A DNA stretch of 64,000 nucleotides from Micromonospora_G sp040676775 (lineage in GTDB: Bacteria; Actinomycetota; Actinomycetes; Mycobacteriales; Micromonosporaceae). The stretch's first letter is position 1, and each line of letters begins with the position of its first letter. The stretch covers positions 158,106 through 222,105 of the forward strand of contig NZ_JBFAPP010000013.1 in assembly GCF_040676775.1 (NCBI RefSeq), in the 5' to 3' direction. The translations under genes and the position numbers were made by a program. Positions 27,892-38,788 of this stretch are shown piece by piece. The notes below the pieces were generated by a model that was not told where the DNA came from, ran no database searches, and saw nothing but the letters and a program-made list of their open reading frames with translations.

Positions 27892-28802
27892 CGGGGGTCA
27901 CCCTTTCCTGCGGTACGGAGGTTGCCGGCGCCGTTCGACGTACTGGTGAGCCGGACGACGAGTTCCTGCAACGACACCGGTGCCAGTTCCAGCCCGAGTC
28001 CGGTGACCCGGTCCCGCTCCACCGGGTCGAACCGACCGCGCAGGGTGGCGCGTACCAGGTTGCCCAGCCGTTCGCGGTGCAGTTCCTCCGCGTTCGCGGC
28101 GACCTGTTCCACGGCCGCCACCGGCCCGGAGACCGTGACCAGCTCGGTACGGAGATCCTCCGCGCTCTCGTCCAGCAGGATCTTCCCCCGGTCGATCAGC
28201 AGCACGTGCTCGATCAGGTTGCTGACCTCGTCGATGAGGTGGGTGGAGAGCACGATGGTGCGGGGGTGTTCGGCGTAGTCGGCGAGCAGCCGGTCGTAGA
28301 AGATCTGCCGGGCGGTGGCGTCCAGCCCGAGGTACGGCTCGTCGAAGAAGGTGAGCGGCGCGCGGGCGGCGAGTCCGATGATCACGCCGAGCGCGGAGAG
28401 CATGCCCCGGGAGAGCTTGCGCACCTGTCGCCGTAGCGGCAACTGGAAGTCGTCCACCAGGGCGGCGGCGAACTCCTCGTCCCAGCCGGGGAAAAGCAGT
28501 CGGGCGGCGGTGAGCGCGTGCCGTACCTGGAAGTTCTGCGGGTAGGTCTGGCTCTCCTTGATGAAGCAGACCCCGGCAAGCACCTCGTCGTTCTCGTACG
28601 GGTGCTGCCCGAGCACCGACAGTTCGCCGGAGGTGGCGAAGTTCTGTCCGGTGAGGATCTGCATCAGGGTGGTCTTGCCGGCGCCGTTGCGGCCGAGCAG
28701 GCCGTGGATGGTGTTCTCGGTCAGGGTGAAGCTGACGTCGTCCAGCGCGGTCGTCTGACCGAATCGCTTGGTCACGCCCTGGGCGGTCACGACCGTGCTC
28801 AT
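27888..28802 (-). CDS. ABC transporter ATP-binding protein
   Basis: The 304-residue ATPase has Walker A GRNGAGKT near residue 37, Q-loop region, the variant signature LSRGMLSALG near residue 135, and Walker B LTFFDEPYLGLD near residue 155. A C-terminal extension of about 80 residues is typical of exporter-type NatA/YtrB ATPases. It overlaps the upstream GntR gene and downstream permease gene by 4 bases each, giving a tight three-gene operon. Confidence 0.92.
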   Translation of the reverse strand: MSTVVTAQGVTKRFGQTTALDDVSFTLTENTIHGLLGRNGAGKTTLMQILTGQNFATSGELSVLGQHPYENDEVLAGVCFIKESQTYPQNFQVRHALTAARLLFPGWDEEFAAALVDDFQLPLRRQVRKLSRGMLSALGVIIGLAARAPLTFFDEPYLGLDATARQIFYDRLLADYAEHPRTIVLSTHLIDEVSNLIEHVLLIDRGKILLDESAEDLRTELVTVSGPVAAVEQVAANAEELHRERLGNLVRATLRGRFDPVERDRVTGLGLELAPVSLQELVVRLTSTSNGAGNLRTAGKGDPR

Positions 28803-29158
28803 CGCTCCCCCTCCCGGAGGTCGATCATCGACTTGAGTTCCTCGGCGCCGATGCCGAGCCGGCGCGCCTGCGCGAGCAGGGGTTGGACGTACTGGTCGGC
28901 GAACTCTTCACGGCGCCGTTCCCGCAGTTTGGCGCGGGCGCCGGTGGAGACGAACATCCCGATTCCTCGTTTCTTGTACAGAACGCCGTCGTCGACAAGC
29001 TGGTTGACGCCCTTCGCGGCGGTGGCGGGGTTGATCCGGTGGAAGGCGGCCAGCTCGTTGGTCGAGGGGACCTGGGTCTCCTCGGGGAGGCTGCCGTCGA
29101 TGATCGCGGTCTCCAGCAGCTCCGCGACCTGGAGGAAGATCGGCCGACCCTCTTCCAT
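28799..29158 (-). CDS. GntR-family (YtrA subfamily) transcriptional regulator
   Basis: The 119-residue repressor begins MEEGRPIFLQVAELLETAIIDGSLPEETQVPSTNELAAFHRINPATAAKGVNQLVDDGVLYKKRGIGMFVS, a GntR winged helix, followed by a short helical C-terminus as in YtrA. It presumably represses its own operon until an inducer or cell-wall stress relieves it. ATG at 29158 gives the normal family start; an in-frame start 9 bases upstream is possible. Confidence 0.88.
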   Translation of the reverse strand: MEEGRPIFLQVAELLETAIIDGSLPEETQVPSTNELAAFHRINPATAAKGVNQLVDDGVLYKKRGIGMFVSTGARAKLRERRREEFADQYVQPLLAQARRLGIGAEELKSMIDLREGER

Positions 29159-29218
29159 CACCCGCACCCGCCCGCTCGAAGGTCGAGCCGACCGGGCCAG
29201 CCGAGGTTAGCCGGTTCA

Positions 29219-29243
29219 TTACTCATGTAACTAACCATGTAAC
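29219..29243. promoter_or_regulatory. Candidate YtrA operator
   Basis: TTAC-TCAT-GTAA (29219-29230) is a dyad, and CATGTAAC occurs twice (29224-29231 and 29236-29243). The AT-rich cluster lies 61-85 bases upstream of the GntR gene in an otherwise GC-rich gap, where YtrA-type regulators bind their own promoter. Confidence 0.5.
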
Positions 29244-29374
29244 CAAGCCGCCCGGATGTCAAGTCCGGATACTCGCGCGGAAAGTCGATCGCCCCGGTTC
29301 GACGGCCATGCCACGATCGTTGGCCGGAGCCCCTCGACGGCGTCCGCCCGTCAACCCTCGGAGAGGCGGCACAG

Positions 29375-30655
29375 GTGACGCGACAGCTGGCGCCACCCGC
29401 GCGGGTCGGGACGGCAAGGCCGACATCGCTCTGGCGCAGCAGGAACTTCCTCCTGCTCTGGAGCGGCCAGACGGTCAGCGAACTGGGCACCCGGATCTCC
29501 GGCATAGCGATCCCGCTGCTCGCGGCCAACGACCTCGACGCCAGCGTGTTCCAGATCTCCCTGCTGACCTTCCTCGCCTGGCTGCCGTACCTGTTGTTCT
29601 CGCTGCCCGCCGGGATCCTCGCCGACCGGGTCGACCAGCGCCGGCTGATGATCTTCTGCGATCTGGGCCGGATGGCGCTGATGCTGTCGCTGCCCCTGGT
29701 CGCGCTCGGCGGAAAGCTGACGCTGTGGTACCTCTACGGCGTCGTGGGGCTCTCCGGGGTGCTCACCGTGCTGTTCACCGTCGCCTACCGCAGCCGGCTC
29801 CCTCGGCTCGTCGCGGCCGACCAGCTCGTCGACGCCAACGCGAAGCTCGGGATGAGCCAGGAGTTCGCCGAACTCGTCGGCGCGAGCATCGGCGGTGCGC
29901 TGATCGGGCTCGTCGGCGCCGCCCGGACCTTCTTCAGCAACGGAATCGCCTTCCTGGTCAGCGCGCTGACCCTGTGGCTGATCCGGGAGACACCCGCCGA
30001 GAGGGAACCGGCCGAACCGGACGCCGCGCGGGTTCCGCTGCGAACCGCGATGATCGACGGCCTTGCCTTCGTCCGCCACCAGCCGATCCTGCGTCTGATC
30101 CTGGCCTGCACGACCACGTCCAACTTCTTCGTCATGGCGTCAGGCTCCATCGAGGTCACCTTCATGGTGCGCGAGCTGCACGCCTCGTCCATGCTGGTCG
30201 GACTCGTCTTCACGCTCAGCGCGCTCGGCGGCCTGGTGGCCGGCGCCCTGGCGAGCCGCCTGTCCGGCTGGATCGGGTCCGCCCGGATCATCTGGGTGGC
30301 GATGGCCGCACCGGGCCCGCTGTACCTGCTCATGCCGCTGGCCCAGCCCGGCTGGGGGGTGCTGCTCTACGGCCTCGGCCTCGCCGCGTTCTCCGCCAAC
30401 GCGGTCCTGTTCAACGTGGCCGCGATGACGTACCGGCAGCGCATCACCCCGCCCGGTCTGCTCGGCCGGGTCAACGCGGCGTTCCTGTGGATCTGTCTCG
30501 GGGCGGTTCCGCTCGGCGCGCTGTTCGGGGGCGTACTCGGCAGTCGGCTGGGTCTGCGGGAGACACTGTGGATCTGCGTACTGGGCACCTGGAGCGCGGC
30601 GCTGTTCGTCGTCTTCTCACCGCTGCGGAAGATGCGGGACATGGTGCCGGACTGA
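29375..30655 (+). CDS. MFS transporter
   Basis: A 426-residue major facilitator with about 12 hydrophobic helices. The N-terminus LWRSRNFLLLWSGQTVSELGTRISGIAIPLLA and the loop PAGILADRVDQRRLMIFCDLGRM (motif A-like) fit the actinobacterial drug/macrolide-efflux-like MFS family. GTG at 29375 follows GGAGAGG. Divergent from the YtrA operon. Substrate unknown; likely an exporter. Confidence 0.88.
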   Translation: MTRQLAPPARVGTARPTSLWRSRNFLLLWSGQTVSELGTRISGIAIPLLAANDLDASVFQISLLTFLAWLPYLLFSLPAGILADRVDQRRLMIFCDLGRMALMLSLPLVALGGKLTLWYLYGVVGLSGVLTVLFTVAYRSRLPRLVAADQLVDANAKLGMSQEFAELVGASIGGALIGLVGAARTFFSNGIAFLVSALTLWLIRETPAEREPAEPDAARVPLRTAMIDGLAFVRHQPILRLILACTTTSNFFVMASGSIEVTFMVRELHASSMLVGLVFTLSALGGLVAGALASRLSGWIGSARIIWVAMAAPGPLYLLMPLAQPGWGVLLYGLGLAAFSANAVLFNVAAMTYRQRITPPGLLGRVNAAFLWICLGAVPLGALFGGVLGSRLGLRETLWICVLGTWSAALFVVFSPLRKMRDMVPD

Positions 30656-30680
30656 GTTCCCGGCGGGGAGGGCCGTCGTC

Positions 30681-31616
30681 TCAGCCGAACCAGGTCATCG
30701 CCTGGCCGTGGCCACGGGTCCAGGCGAGCGGCTTCCCGTCGAGCGCGAGCACGTTGTGCATCGCCTCGCTCGGCGGCTGCGGCAGGTCGTCGTAGGGCAA
30801 CACGTCCGGCGCCTCGTTCGCGATCCAGTGCCCTGGCAGGTCGCGTACCAGGTCGACGAACGCCTCCCGGCGCGGCGGCGGCACCTGGTAGAGCACCGAG
30901 GTGTGGAACACCACCAGCGTCGCGTCGGCCGGTGCCCGCGCGGCCAGCGCCGGCAGGTCGTCCACCAGATCACCGCGTACGAGTGTCGGTGGCTCGGCCG
31001 AGGCCACGGCGGCGGCGGCGCGTAGCCGGGCCCGGCGGTGCGTGTGCTCCGGCCAGATCAGCGAGTCGAGCCAGCCCACGTCCGCGGGATCGGTCACGTC
31101 GAGCGGGTTCAGGTCCAGGCCACCCCGCCACACCACCTCGGGTACGCCGGTCGGCAGCGGCACCCCGGTCGCCTCGCACTCGAGTCTCGGCTCACCCGTA
31201 CCGAGCAACCGGTCGCCGTAGCGGTAGGCGTACCGGTCGGGGTAGAGGCAGAGCCCGGCCGACGCACCGACCTCCAGCAGGGCGAGCGGCTGCGGCAGCG
31301 CGGCGAGCACCGGCAGCAGTACGGCACACCGCCCGGCCTCGTTCGTCTGGGTGGCCCTGGACCGGATCTGCGCCTCGATCGCCGGCCAGTTCTGCACCAC
31401 GTACTCGTGGAACGCGGCGGGATCGTCGACCGGGCCACCGAGCAGTCGTACGACGCCGAAGAGCAGGTTCGGCTGCCGTTTGGCCGGCGGCAGCGTACGG
31501 AGCAGTGCGATCAGCTCGTCGTCACGGGAAACCGCGAGCGACAGCCGCTCGTACGCGGTCGACACCCCGCGCGCCTCACGTACCCCGAACTCGACGTAGA
31601 CCTCGGCGATCGTCAT
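30681..31616 (-). CDS. DUF2332 domain protein
   Basis: A 311-residue cytosolic protein matching DUF2332: YERLSLAVSRDDELIALL, then KRQPNLLFGVVRLL, and a central segment LALLEVGASAGLCLYPDRYAYRYG that looks like a methyltransferase-type SAM loop (E-x-G-x-S-A-G). FHTSVLYQVPPPRREAFVDLVRDL near the C-terminus also suggests a Rossmann-like fold. Function unproven. ATG at 31616 gives MTIAEVYVEFG. Confidence 0.83.
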   Translation of the reverse strand: MTIAEVYVEFGVREARGVSTAYERLSLAVSRDDELIALLRTLPPAKRQPNLLFGVVRLLGGPVDDPAAFHEYVVQNWPAIEAQIRSRATQTNEAGRCAVLLPVLAALPQPLALLEVGASAGLCLYPDRYAYRYGDRLLGTGEPRLECEATGVPLPTGVPEVVWRGGLDLNPLDVTDPADVGWLDSLIWPEHTHRRARLRAAAAVASAEPPTLVRGDLVDDLPALAARAPADATLVVFHTSVLYQVPPPRREAFVDLVRDLPGHWIANEAPDVLPYDDLPQPPSEAMHNVLALDGKPLAWTRGHGQAMTWFG

Positions 31617-31667
31617 CCCCCGATGATCGCAGGAACTCCTGCCCACCCGTGCCCGTCGGCACCGGGC

Positions 31668-31710
31668 GACGGCGAAGGGGAGCCGGGCGGCTGCCCGACT
31701 CCCCTTCGTC
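31668..31710 (-). terminator. Terminator-like hairpin upstream of DUF2332 / past a neighbouring operon
   Basis: GACGGCGAAGGGGAG with GGGC pairs with GCCC and CTCCCCTTCGTC around a short loop. It lies 63 bases past the nrdJ stop (31773) on the minus strand and probably terminates the nrdR-nrdJ transcript. Confidence 0.6.
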
Positions 31711-31772
31711 CTGACGGTGTTCCGACGTTCACCCCGTCCCGACGGACAACCCGTCAGGTGCGGCGGTCAGGC

Positions 31773-34667
<2,895 letters not shown>

Positions 34668-34747
34668 ACCTTCCCCCGCCATCTCATCCGCCCCCTTACC
34701 GGCACGGTCCGCCGCCGTGCCACCGACATGATCAAAAATCCAAGAAG

Positions 34748-35275
34748 CTAACTGGTACGGCCACCGGCCGGCTCCGCTGGCGCCGGGATCGCCGACCCCT
34801 GCGGTGCATCGGTCCGCGCCGTACGGGCAGCCGCCGCCGCGCGCAGCGACTCGATCTCGCGCTCGAAGTCCCCCAGGGAGTCGAACGAGCGGTAGACGCT
34901 GGCGAAGCGGAGATAGGCCACCTCGTCCAGTTCCCGCAGCGGCCCGAGGATGGCCAGGCCCACCTCGTTGCTCGGGATCTCGGCGGCGCCCTTGGCCCGG
35001 ACGGTCTCCTCTACCCGCTGCGCGAGCAGAGCGATCCTGTCCTCGTCGACCGGGCGGCCCTGGCACGCCTTGCGTACCCCACCGATGATCTTCGTACGGC
35101 TGAACGGCTCGGTCACCCCGCTGCGCTTGACGACGGCGAGCACCGCCTCCTCGACGGTGGTGAACCGCTTGCCGCACTCCGGGCACGACCGGCGGCGGCG
35201 GATCAACTGGCCGTCGTCGGCCTCACGCGAGTCGACGACCCGGGAGTCGGCGTGCCGGCAGTATGGACACCGCAT
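34748..35275 (-). CDS. nrdR: Transcriptional repressor NrdR
   Basis: The 175-residue repressor senses dATP/ATP and represses ribonucleotide reductase genes. It has the N-terminal zinc ribbon (MRCPYCRHADSRVVDSRE, then RRRRSCPECGKRFTT) and the ATP-cone (VVKRSGVTEPFSRTKIIGGVRKAC). The C-terminal 25 residues are a Pro/Ala tail not usual in the family. ATG at 35275. It is upstream of nrdJ and probably co-transcribed with it. Two NrdR-box-like sites lie 126-167 bases upstream. Confidence 0.95.
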   Translation of the reverse strand: MRCPYCRHADSRVVDSREADDGQLIRRRRSCPECGKRFTTVEEAVLAVVKRSGVTEPFSRTKIIGGVRKACQGRPVDEDRIALLAQRVEETVRAKGAAEIPSNEVGLAILGPLRELDEVAYLRFASVYRSFDSLGDFEREIESLRAAAAARTARTDAPQGSAIPAPAEPAGGRTS

Positions 35276-35597
35276 AGCCGACCTCCTTTCACCGCACTGT
35301 GGGGTGCCCGCCATCCCCCGGACACCAGGACAGCCGGCGGGACCCACTGCGAGGTGGTCGTCGCCGTGCTGGTGAGCGGGAAGCTGTGGGTAGTCGAACC
35401 CAACCTGTGGACGACTTACACCCTTGTCACTACTACATCTAGGGGTCGACCGTATGCCGCAGAGCGGCCGGGGTCAAGTTACGGGCGGGTCCCGCGCGTC
35501 GGGCGTTATCTTCCCAACACCACCGGTCGGCCCCGGGTTACCGGCCCCCGACAGACGGTCAGACAACCACCGCGTGTCACCCCGAAAACCCCGAGAG
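35276..35597. other. 322-bp gap upstream of nrdR
   Basis: The gap between nrdR and the LysM gene carries the nrdR promoter region. It contains the two operator-like boxes described separately and no ORF that I would call. Confidence 0.6.
35401..35442 (-). promoter_or_regulatory. Paired NrdR boxes (candidate)
   Basis: The NrdR consensus core is CwAtATaTwG. CTACATCTAG at 35433-35442 matches it at 8 of 10 positions, and CAACCTGTGG at 35401-35410 is a weaker match. They are 32 bp apart, the three-turn spacing typical of NrdR sites. They would autoregulate nrdR-nrdJ. Confidence 0.5.
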
Positions 35598-35921
35598 TCA
35601 CTCCTCTCGCGGCAGCTTCAACCGCTGCCCGGCATGGATCGTGTAGTCGTCGAGCCCGTTCAGTCGGCGGATCTCGGCGATCACCCGGAACGGCTGCCGG
35701 CTCGGCCGGTGCCGCTCGGCGACCGACCAGAGCGTGTCGCCGGGAAGCACCACGGCGGTGGGCGCCGGACCCGGCGGATCGGACGCCCGGGAGGAAGGGG
35801 CGAGCGCCACCGCCAGCCCGGCCGCGAGAATCAGGAAAAGACCGACCAGCACCACCCGACCACGTCGGGTCAGGCGGAGTCGACCACCCTGCGAGGGCCG
35901 GGAGATGTCCGGTGCACCCAC
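35598..35921 (-). CDS. LysM peptidoglycan-binding protein, SOS-linked (DivS/ChiZ-like context)
   Basis: The 107-residue protein has a short basic N-terminus, one transmembrane helix (VVLVGLFLILAAGLAVALA, about residues 24-42) and a C-terminal LysM domain (VVLPGDTLWSVAERH ... VIAEIRRLNGLDDYTIHAGQRLKLP). It would sit in the membrane with LysM facing the wall. GTG at 35921 with GGAGG 5 bases before it is the start. It is divergent from lexA across two SOS boxes, the same arrangement as Mycobacterium Rv2719c (ChiZ) and Corynebacterium DivS, which delay division after DNA damage. Division inhibition here is inference. Confidence 0.85.
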   Translation of the reverse strand: MGAPDISRPSQGGRLRLTRRGRVVLVGLFLILAAGLAVALAPSSRASDPPGPAPTAVVLPGDTLWSVAERHRPSRQPFRVIAEIRRLNGLDDYTIHAGQRLKLPREE

Positions 35922-35953
35922 GCTGACCTCCAAGATCGTACGTCAGTTCGATA

Positions 35954-35990
35954 GAACAGACGTACGATGGTGTATCAGAACAGGCGTACG
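35954..35990. promoter_or_regulatory. Two LexA SOS boxes between LysM gene and lexA
   Basis: GAACAGACGTACG (35954-35966) and GAACAGGCGTACG (35978-35990) are direct copies 24 bp apart. They match the actinobacterial SOS consensus cGAACRNRYGTTYG except that the second half reads GTACG. They are 33-70 bases upstream of the LysM start and should control both divergent genes. Confidence 0.75.
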
Positions 35991-36166
35991 GATGTCGAGC
36001 GTGCGGGCACGACACGCCGACGCCACGTCGTACAGATGTTTGAAACTGTCCGATCTCACCTATACGGTCGTGAACAACCGATCCCGGCCGGCACACGGCC
36101 GCACGGGATCCGGGCCATGCGCACCACGTGCCACACCGGCACCACCGCCGAGCAGGGAGGACGGAC

Positions 36167-36958
36167 GTGTCGACCGACGACCGGACGAACCGGCAGCAAA
36201 ACCCGCAAGAGGCCGCCGCTGGATCCGGCGCCACCTCGGCCCGCCGCCGCGGCCCCGCCCGCGCCCGCGCGGCCGAGCCCACCCTGCGGGCCGTCACCTC
36301 GGTGGTGAGCCACTTCCCCGACCTGGTCAGCGCCGACCTGACCGCCCGGCAGCGGCGGATCCTGGAGTTCATCCGGGACTGGGTGGAGCGCTACGGCTAC
36401 CCGCCGAGCGTGCGCGAGATCGGCGAGGCGGTCGGCCTGGTGTCCCCGTCCAGCGTTGCCTACCAGCTCAAGGAACTCGAACGGAAGGGCTTCCTGCGGC
36501 GCGACCCGAACCGCCCCCGGGCGGTGGACGTACGCCCACCCAGCGACCTGATGGACGACGAGGCCGCCCGCGCACAGCGCCCCACCCCGGCGTACGTGCC
36601 GATGCTGGGCCGGATCGCGGCCGGTGGTCCGATCCTCGCCGAGCAGGCCGTGGAGGACGTCTTCCCGCTGCCCCGCGAGTTGGTCGGCGAGGGCGAGGTG
36701 TTCATGCTCAAGGTCAAGGGCGACTCGATGCTCGACGCCGCGATCTGTGACGGCGACTGGGTGGTGGTCCGGCAGCAGCCGACCGCCGACTCGGGCGAGA
36801 TCGTCGCCGCCATGCTGGACGGCGAGGCGACGGTGAAGACCTACCGTCGGCGGGACGGGCACGTCTGGCTGATGCCGGCGAACTCCGCTTTCGACCCGAT
36901 CCCCGGCGACAGTGCCTCGATCATGGGTCGGGTGGTCGCCGTACTCCGCCGGATCTAG
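36167..36958 (+). CDS. lexA: SOS repressor LexA
   Basis: The 263-residue repressor has an N-terminal winged helix (LTARQRRILEFIRDWVERYGYPPSVREIGEAVGLVSPSSVAYQLKELERKGFL) and the S24 self-cleaving domain: Ala-Gly cleavage site in GRIAAGGPI, nucleophile Ser in GDSM and general-base Lys in ATVKTYRR. Its N-terminus has an extra ~50-residue Ala/Arg-rich extension. GTG at 36167 follows GGGAGG. It represses itself, the LysM gene and probably recA via the boxes described here. Confidence 0.96.
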   Translation: MSTDDRTNRQQNPQEAAAGSGATSARRRGPARARAAEPTLRAVTSVVSHFPDLVSADLTARQRRILEFIRDWVERYGYPPSVREIGEAVGLVSPSSVAYQLKELERKGFLRRDPNRPRAVDVRPPSDLMDDEAARAQRPTPAYVPMLGRIAAGGPILAEQAVEDVFPLPRELVGEGEVFMLKVKGDSMLDAAICDGDWVVVRQQPTADSGEIVAAMLDGEATVKTYRRRDGHVWLMPANSAFDPIPGDSASIMGRVVAVLRRI

Positions 36959-36977
36959 CGTCCGGCAGCACGCTCAC

Positions 36978-37027
36978 AGCCGTCGCGGTGCACCCGGGCC
37001 ACCATCGTGGCCCGTACCGCGACGGCT
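36978..37027 (+). terminator. Long hairpin after lexA
   Basis: AGCCGTCGCGGT (36978-36989) pairs with ACCGCGACGGCT (37016-37027), with an inner CGGGCCAC/GTGGCCCG stem. No clear U tract. It lies between lexA and a convergent surface-protein gene. Confidence 0.55.
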
Positions 37028-37068
37028 TCGACGTTCCCGCCGAGCAGCAACCGGTCGGCAGGGGTGGC

Positions 37069-38706
37069 TCAGCGCCGGCCCTGCTCCGGATAGCCCTGGT
37101 CGGGGTAGCCCTGGTCGGGGTAGCCCTGCTCCGGATAACGGGGTGCCGGGCGAGGCTGCCCGTACTGACCGTTCGGCTGGCCGTACCCGTTCACCGGTCG
37201 GTCGTTGCGCCGGTCGCCGGCCTGACCTCGGGGGTCTGCGGGCGGGTAACCACCACGGCCTCCGCCGTAGACGGGATCCGGCGCGCCGCCGCCCCCGGGT
37301 GCCCGCGTACCGGCTCCGCCGTAGACCCCGCCGCCGGGTCCGGCGGTCTGGGGTCGGGGCTGGCCGCCGTAGACCGCGCCGCCACCACCCTGCTGGCCGC
37401 CGTAGACGCCCGCCTGGGGTCGGCCGGAGGGCTGCTCGTAGCCGCCACCGGACTGCGGTGGATAGGCACCGCCGGGCGCACCGGTCCACCCGCCGTCCTG
37501 GGCACCCCCGCCGCCGTACGTGGTGCCGCGTGCCTGCCCCGACGGGTCCGCCGGTAGGTCACCGACGCCCGCGCGACCGGTCCTCGGCCCGTCGCCGTCC
37601 GGCTCCGCTGGCTCGCCCGCCCGCTTGCGCCGGGACCGGACGATGCCGAAGATCCCGAGCCCGACCAGCAGGGCACCGAGCACCCCGACGGCACCGATCA
37701 GGTACGTGATGTCGGTCAGGGTGAGCTGCGAGGTCCAGGACTTGCCGCTCGCGCTCGTACCGCCCGTGGTGCCGCCGGCTGCGGCCGGTGCCTCGGCGAC
37801 CTTCTCCGACGGGACGTAGCTCTGGATCACGACCTCGGCGTCGTCGGCGAGACTGCCGACGTCCGAGACGGTGACGAAGGCGGTGCCGTCCGGGGTGTAC
37901 GCGATCGACTCGCCGAAGGCGTCGGCCAGCGGCGTCATCCTCGGCTTACCCGAGGTCAGGGCCTTGACGATGTCGCCGTCGGTTACGTCCCACTCGAACG
38001 CGTCCGCGTAGGTCCGCAGCACCACCCGGTTGCCGTCCGGTGACCGCGCCGCACCGGTGATCATCAACCGACCGGTGACGGTGAGCAGGTTCTCCGTCGT
38101 GCTCTTCGGCAGGGTGATCTCGCCGGCCAGTTCCATCGGCACGCCGGTGGCGTTGTCCTTCGGCAGCGGTGCCGGCGCCCGGTAGATCTCGCTCTTCTCG
38201 GTGCCGGTCTTGGTGATGATGTACGGCGTACCGTCCTCGCCGAGCAGCAGTGCCTCGGCGTCGTGCGGCTTGCCGCCGGGATAGGCCAGCCGGTGCAGCA
38301 CCGGCTTGCCGGTCCCCTCCAGCGGCAGGCTCCAGAGCACCACGCTGGTACGCCGCTCGGCGGCGTCGACGTTGTCCCCGATGTCGGCGACCCAGAGGGT
38401 CTTGCCGTCCGCGGAGAGCGCCAGGTCCTCCGGGTCCCGCGAGCCCTTGCCGGTGTACGGGACGGCCCTGGTCACCTTGCACTTGCTGCTCAGGAAGAAG
38501 ATCTGGTCGTGGCTCTGCACCTCGGTGCTGTCGTTGATCACGACGTAGCCGGTCTTGGTGGCGACCATGCCGGACAGTTCGTTCGTCCGACTGTCGTCGA
38601 TGGTGCACACCTTGGCCGGCGCGGCGAGCGCCGGGGCTCCAGTCAGCCCCAGGCACGCGCCGACCACACCACCGACAACCACGACCGAGGAGAGGACACG
38701 CCGCAT
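37069..38706 (-). CDS. Membrane-anchored beta-propeller-like surface protein
   Basis: The 545-residue protein has a signal peptide (SSVVVVGGVVGACLGLTGAPALA), an extracellular region with propeller-like segments (GKTLWVADIGDNVDA, PHDAEALLLGEDGTPYIITKTG, RSPDGNRVVLRTYADAFEWDV), one transmembrane helix (ITYLIGAVGVLGALLVGLGIFGIVR, about residues 345-370) and a long Gly/Gln/Tyr/Pro-rich cytoplasmic tail ending in GYPDQGYPDQGYPEQG. ATG at 38706. The domain looks like DUF839 or esterase-like phytase beta-propellers, but I cannot assign a ligand. Tail repeats of 15 bp lie at about 37085-37140. Confidence 0.75.
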   Translation of the reverse strand: MRRVLSSVVVVGGVVGACLGLTGAPALAAPAKVCTIDDSRTNELSGMVATKTGYVVINDSTEVQSHDQIFFLSSKCKVTRAVPYTGKGSRDPEDLALSADGKTLWVADIGDNVDAAERRTSVVLWSLPLEGTGKPVLHRLAYPGGKPHDAEALLLGEDGTPYIITKTGTEKSEIYRAPAPLPKDNATGVPMELAGEITLPKSTTENLLTVTGRLMITGAARSPDGNRVVLRTYADAFEWDVTDGDIVKALTSGKPRMTPLADAFGESIAYTPDGTAFVTVSDVGSLADDAEVVIQSYVPSEKVAEAPAAAGGTTGGTSASGKSWTSQLTLTDITYLIGAVGVLGALLVGLGIFGIVRSRRKRAGEPAEPDGDGPRTGRAGVGDLPADPSGQARGTTYGGGGAQDGGWTGAPGGAYPPQSGGGYEQPSGRPQAGVYGGQQGGGGAVYGGQPRPQTAGPGGGVYGGAGTRAPGGGGAPDPVYGGGRGGYPPADPRGQAGDRRNDRPVNGYGQPNGQYGQPRPAPRYPEQGYPDQGYPDQGYPEQGRR

Positions 38707-38788
38707 CGGCCAAGTGTCGCACGTCGCGTAGACACGGCGGGGAGGCCGTGATCCTTCGACCCGAAGCTGCCGTTCGGGCAGTTTCAAC

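Noticed and set aside
34668..34747. Cobalamin riboswitch for nrdJ
   Set aside because: Only 80 bases separate nrdR and nrdJ, too short for the roughly 200-base switch, and no B12-box-like sequence is seen.
35946..35957. GTTC-GATA-GAAC dyad beside the SOS boxes
   Set aside because: The half-sites are reversed relative to a LexA box (GAAC-N4-GTTC), so it is more likely a by-product of the overlap with the real box.
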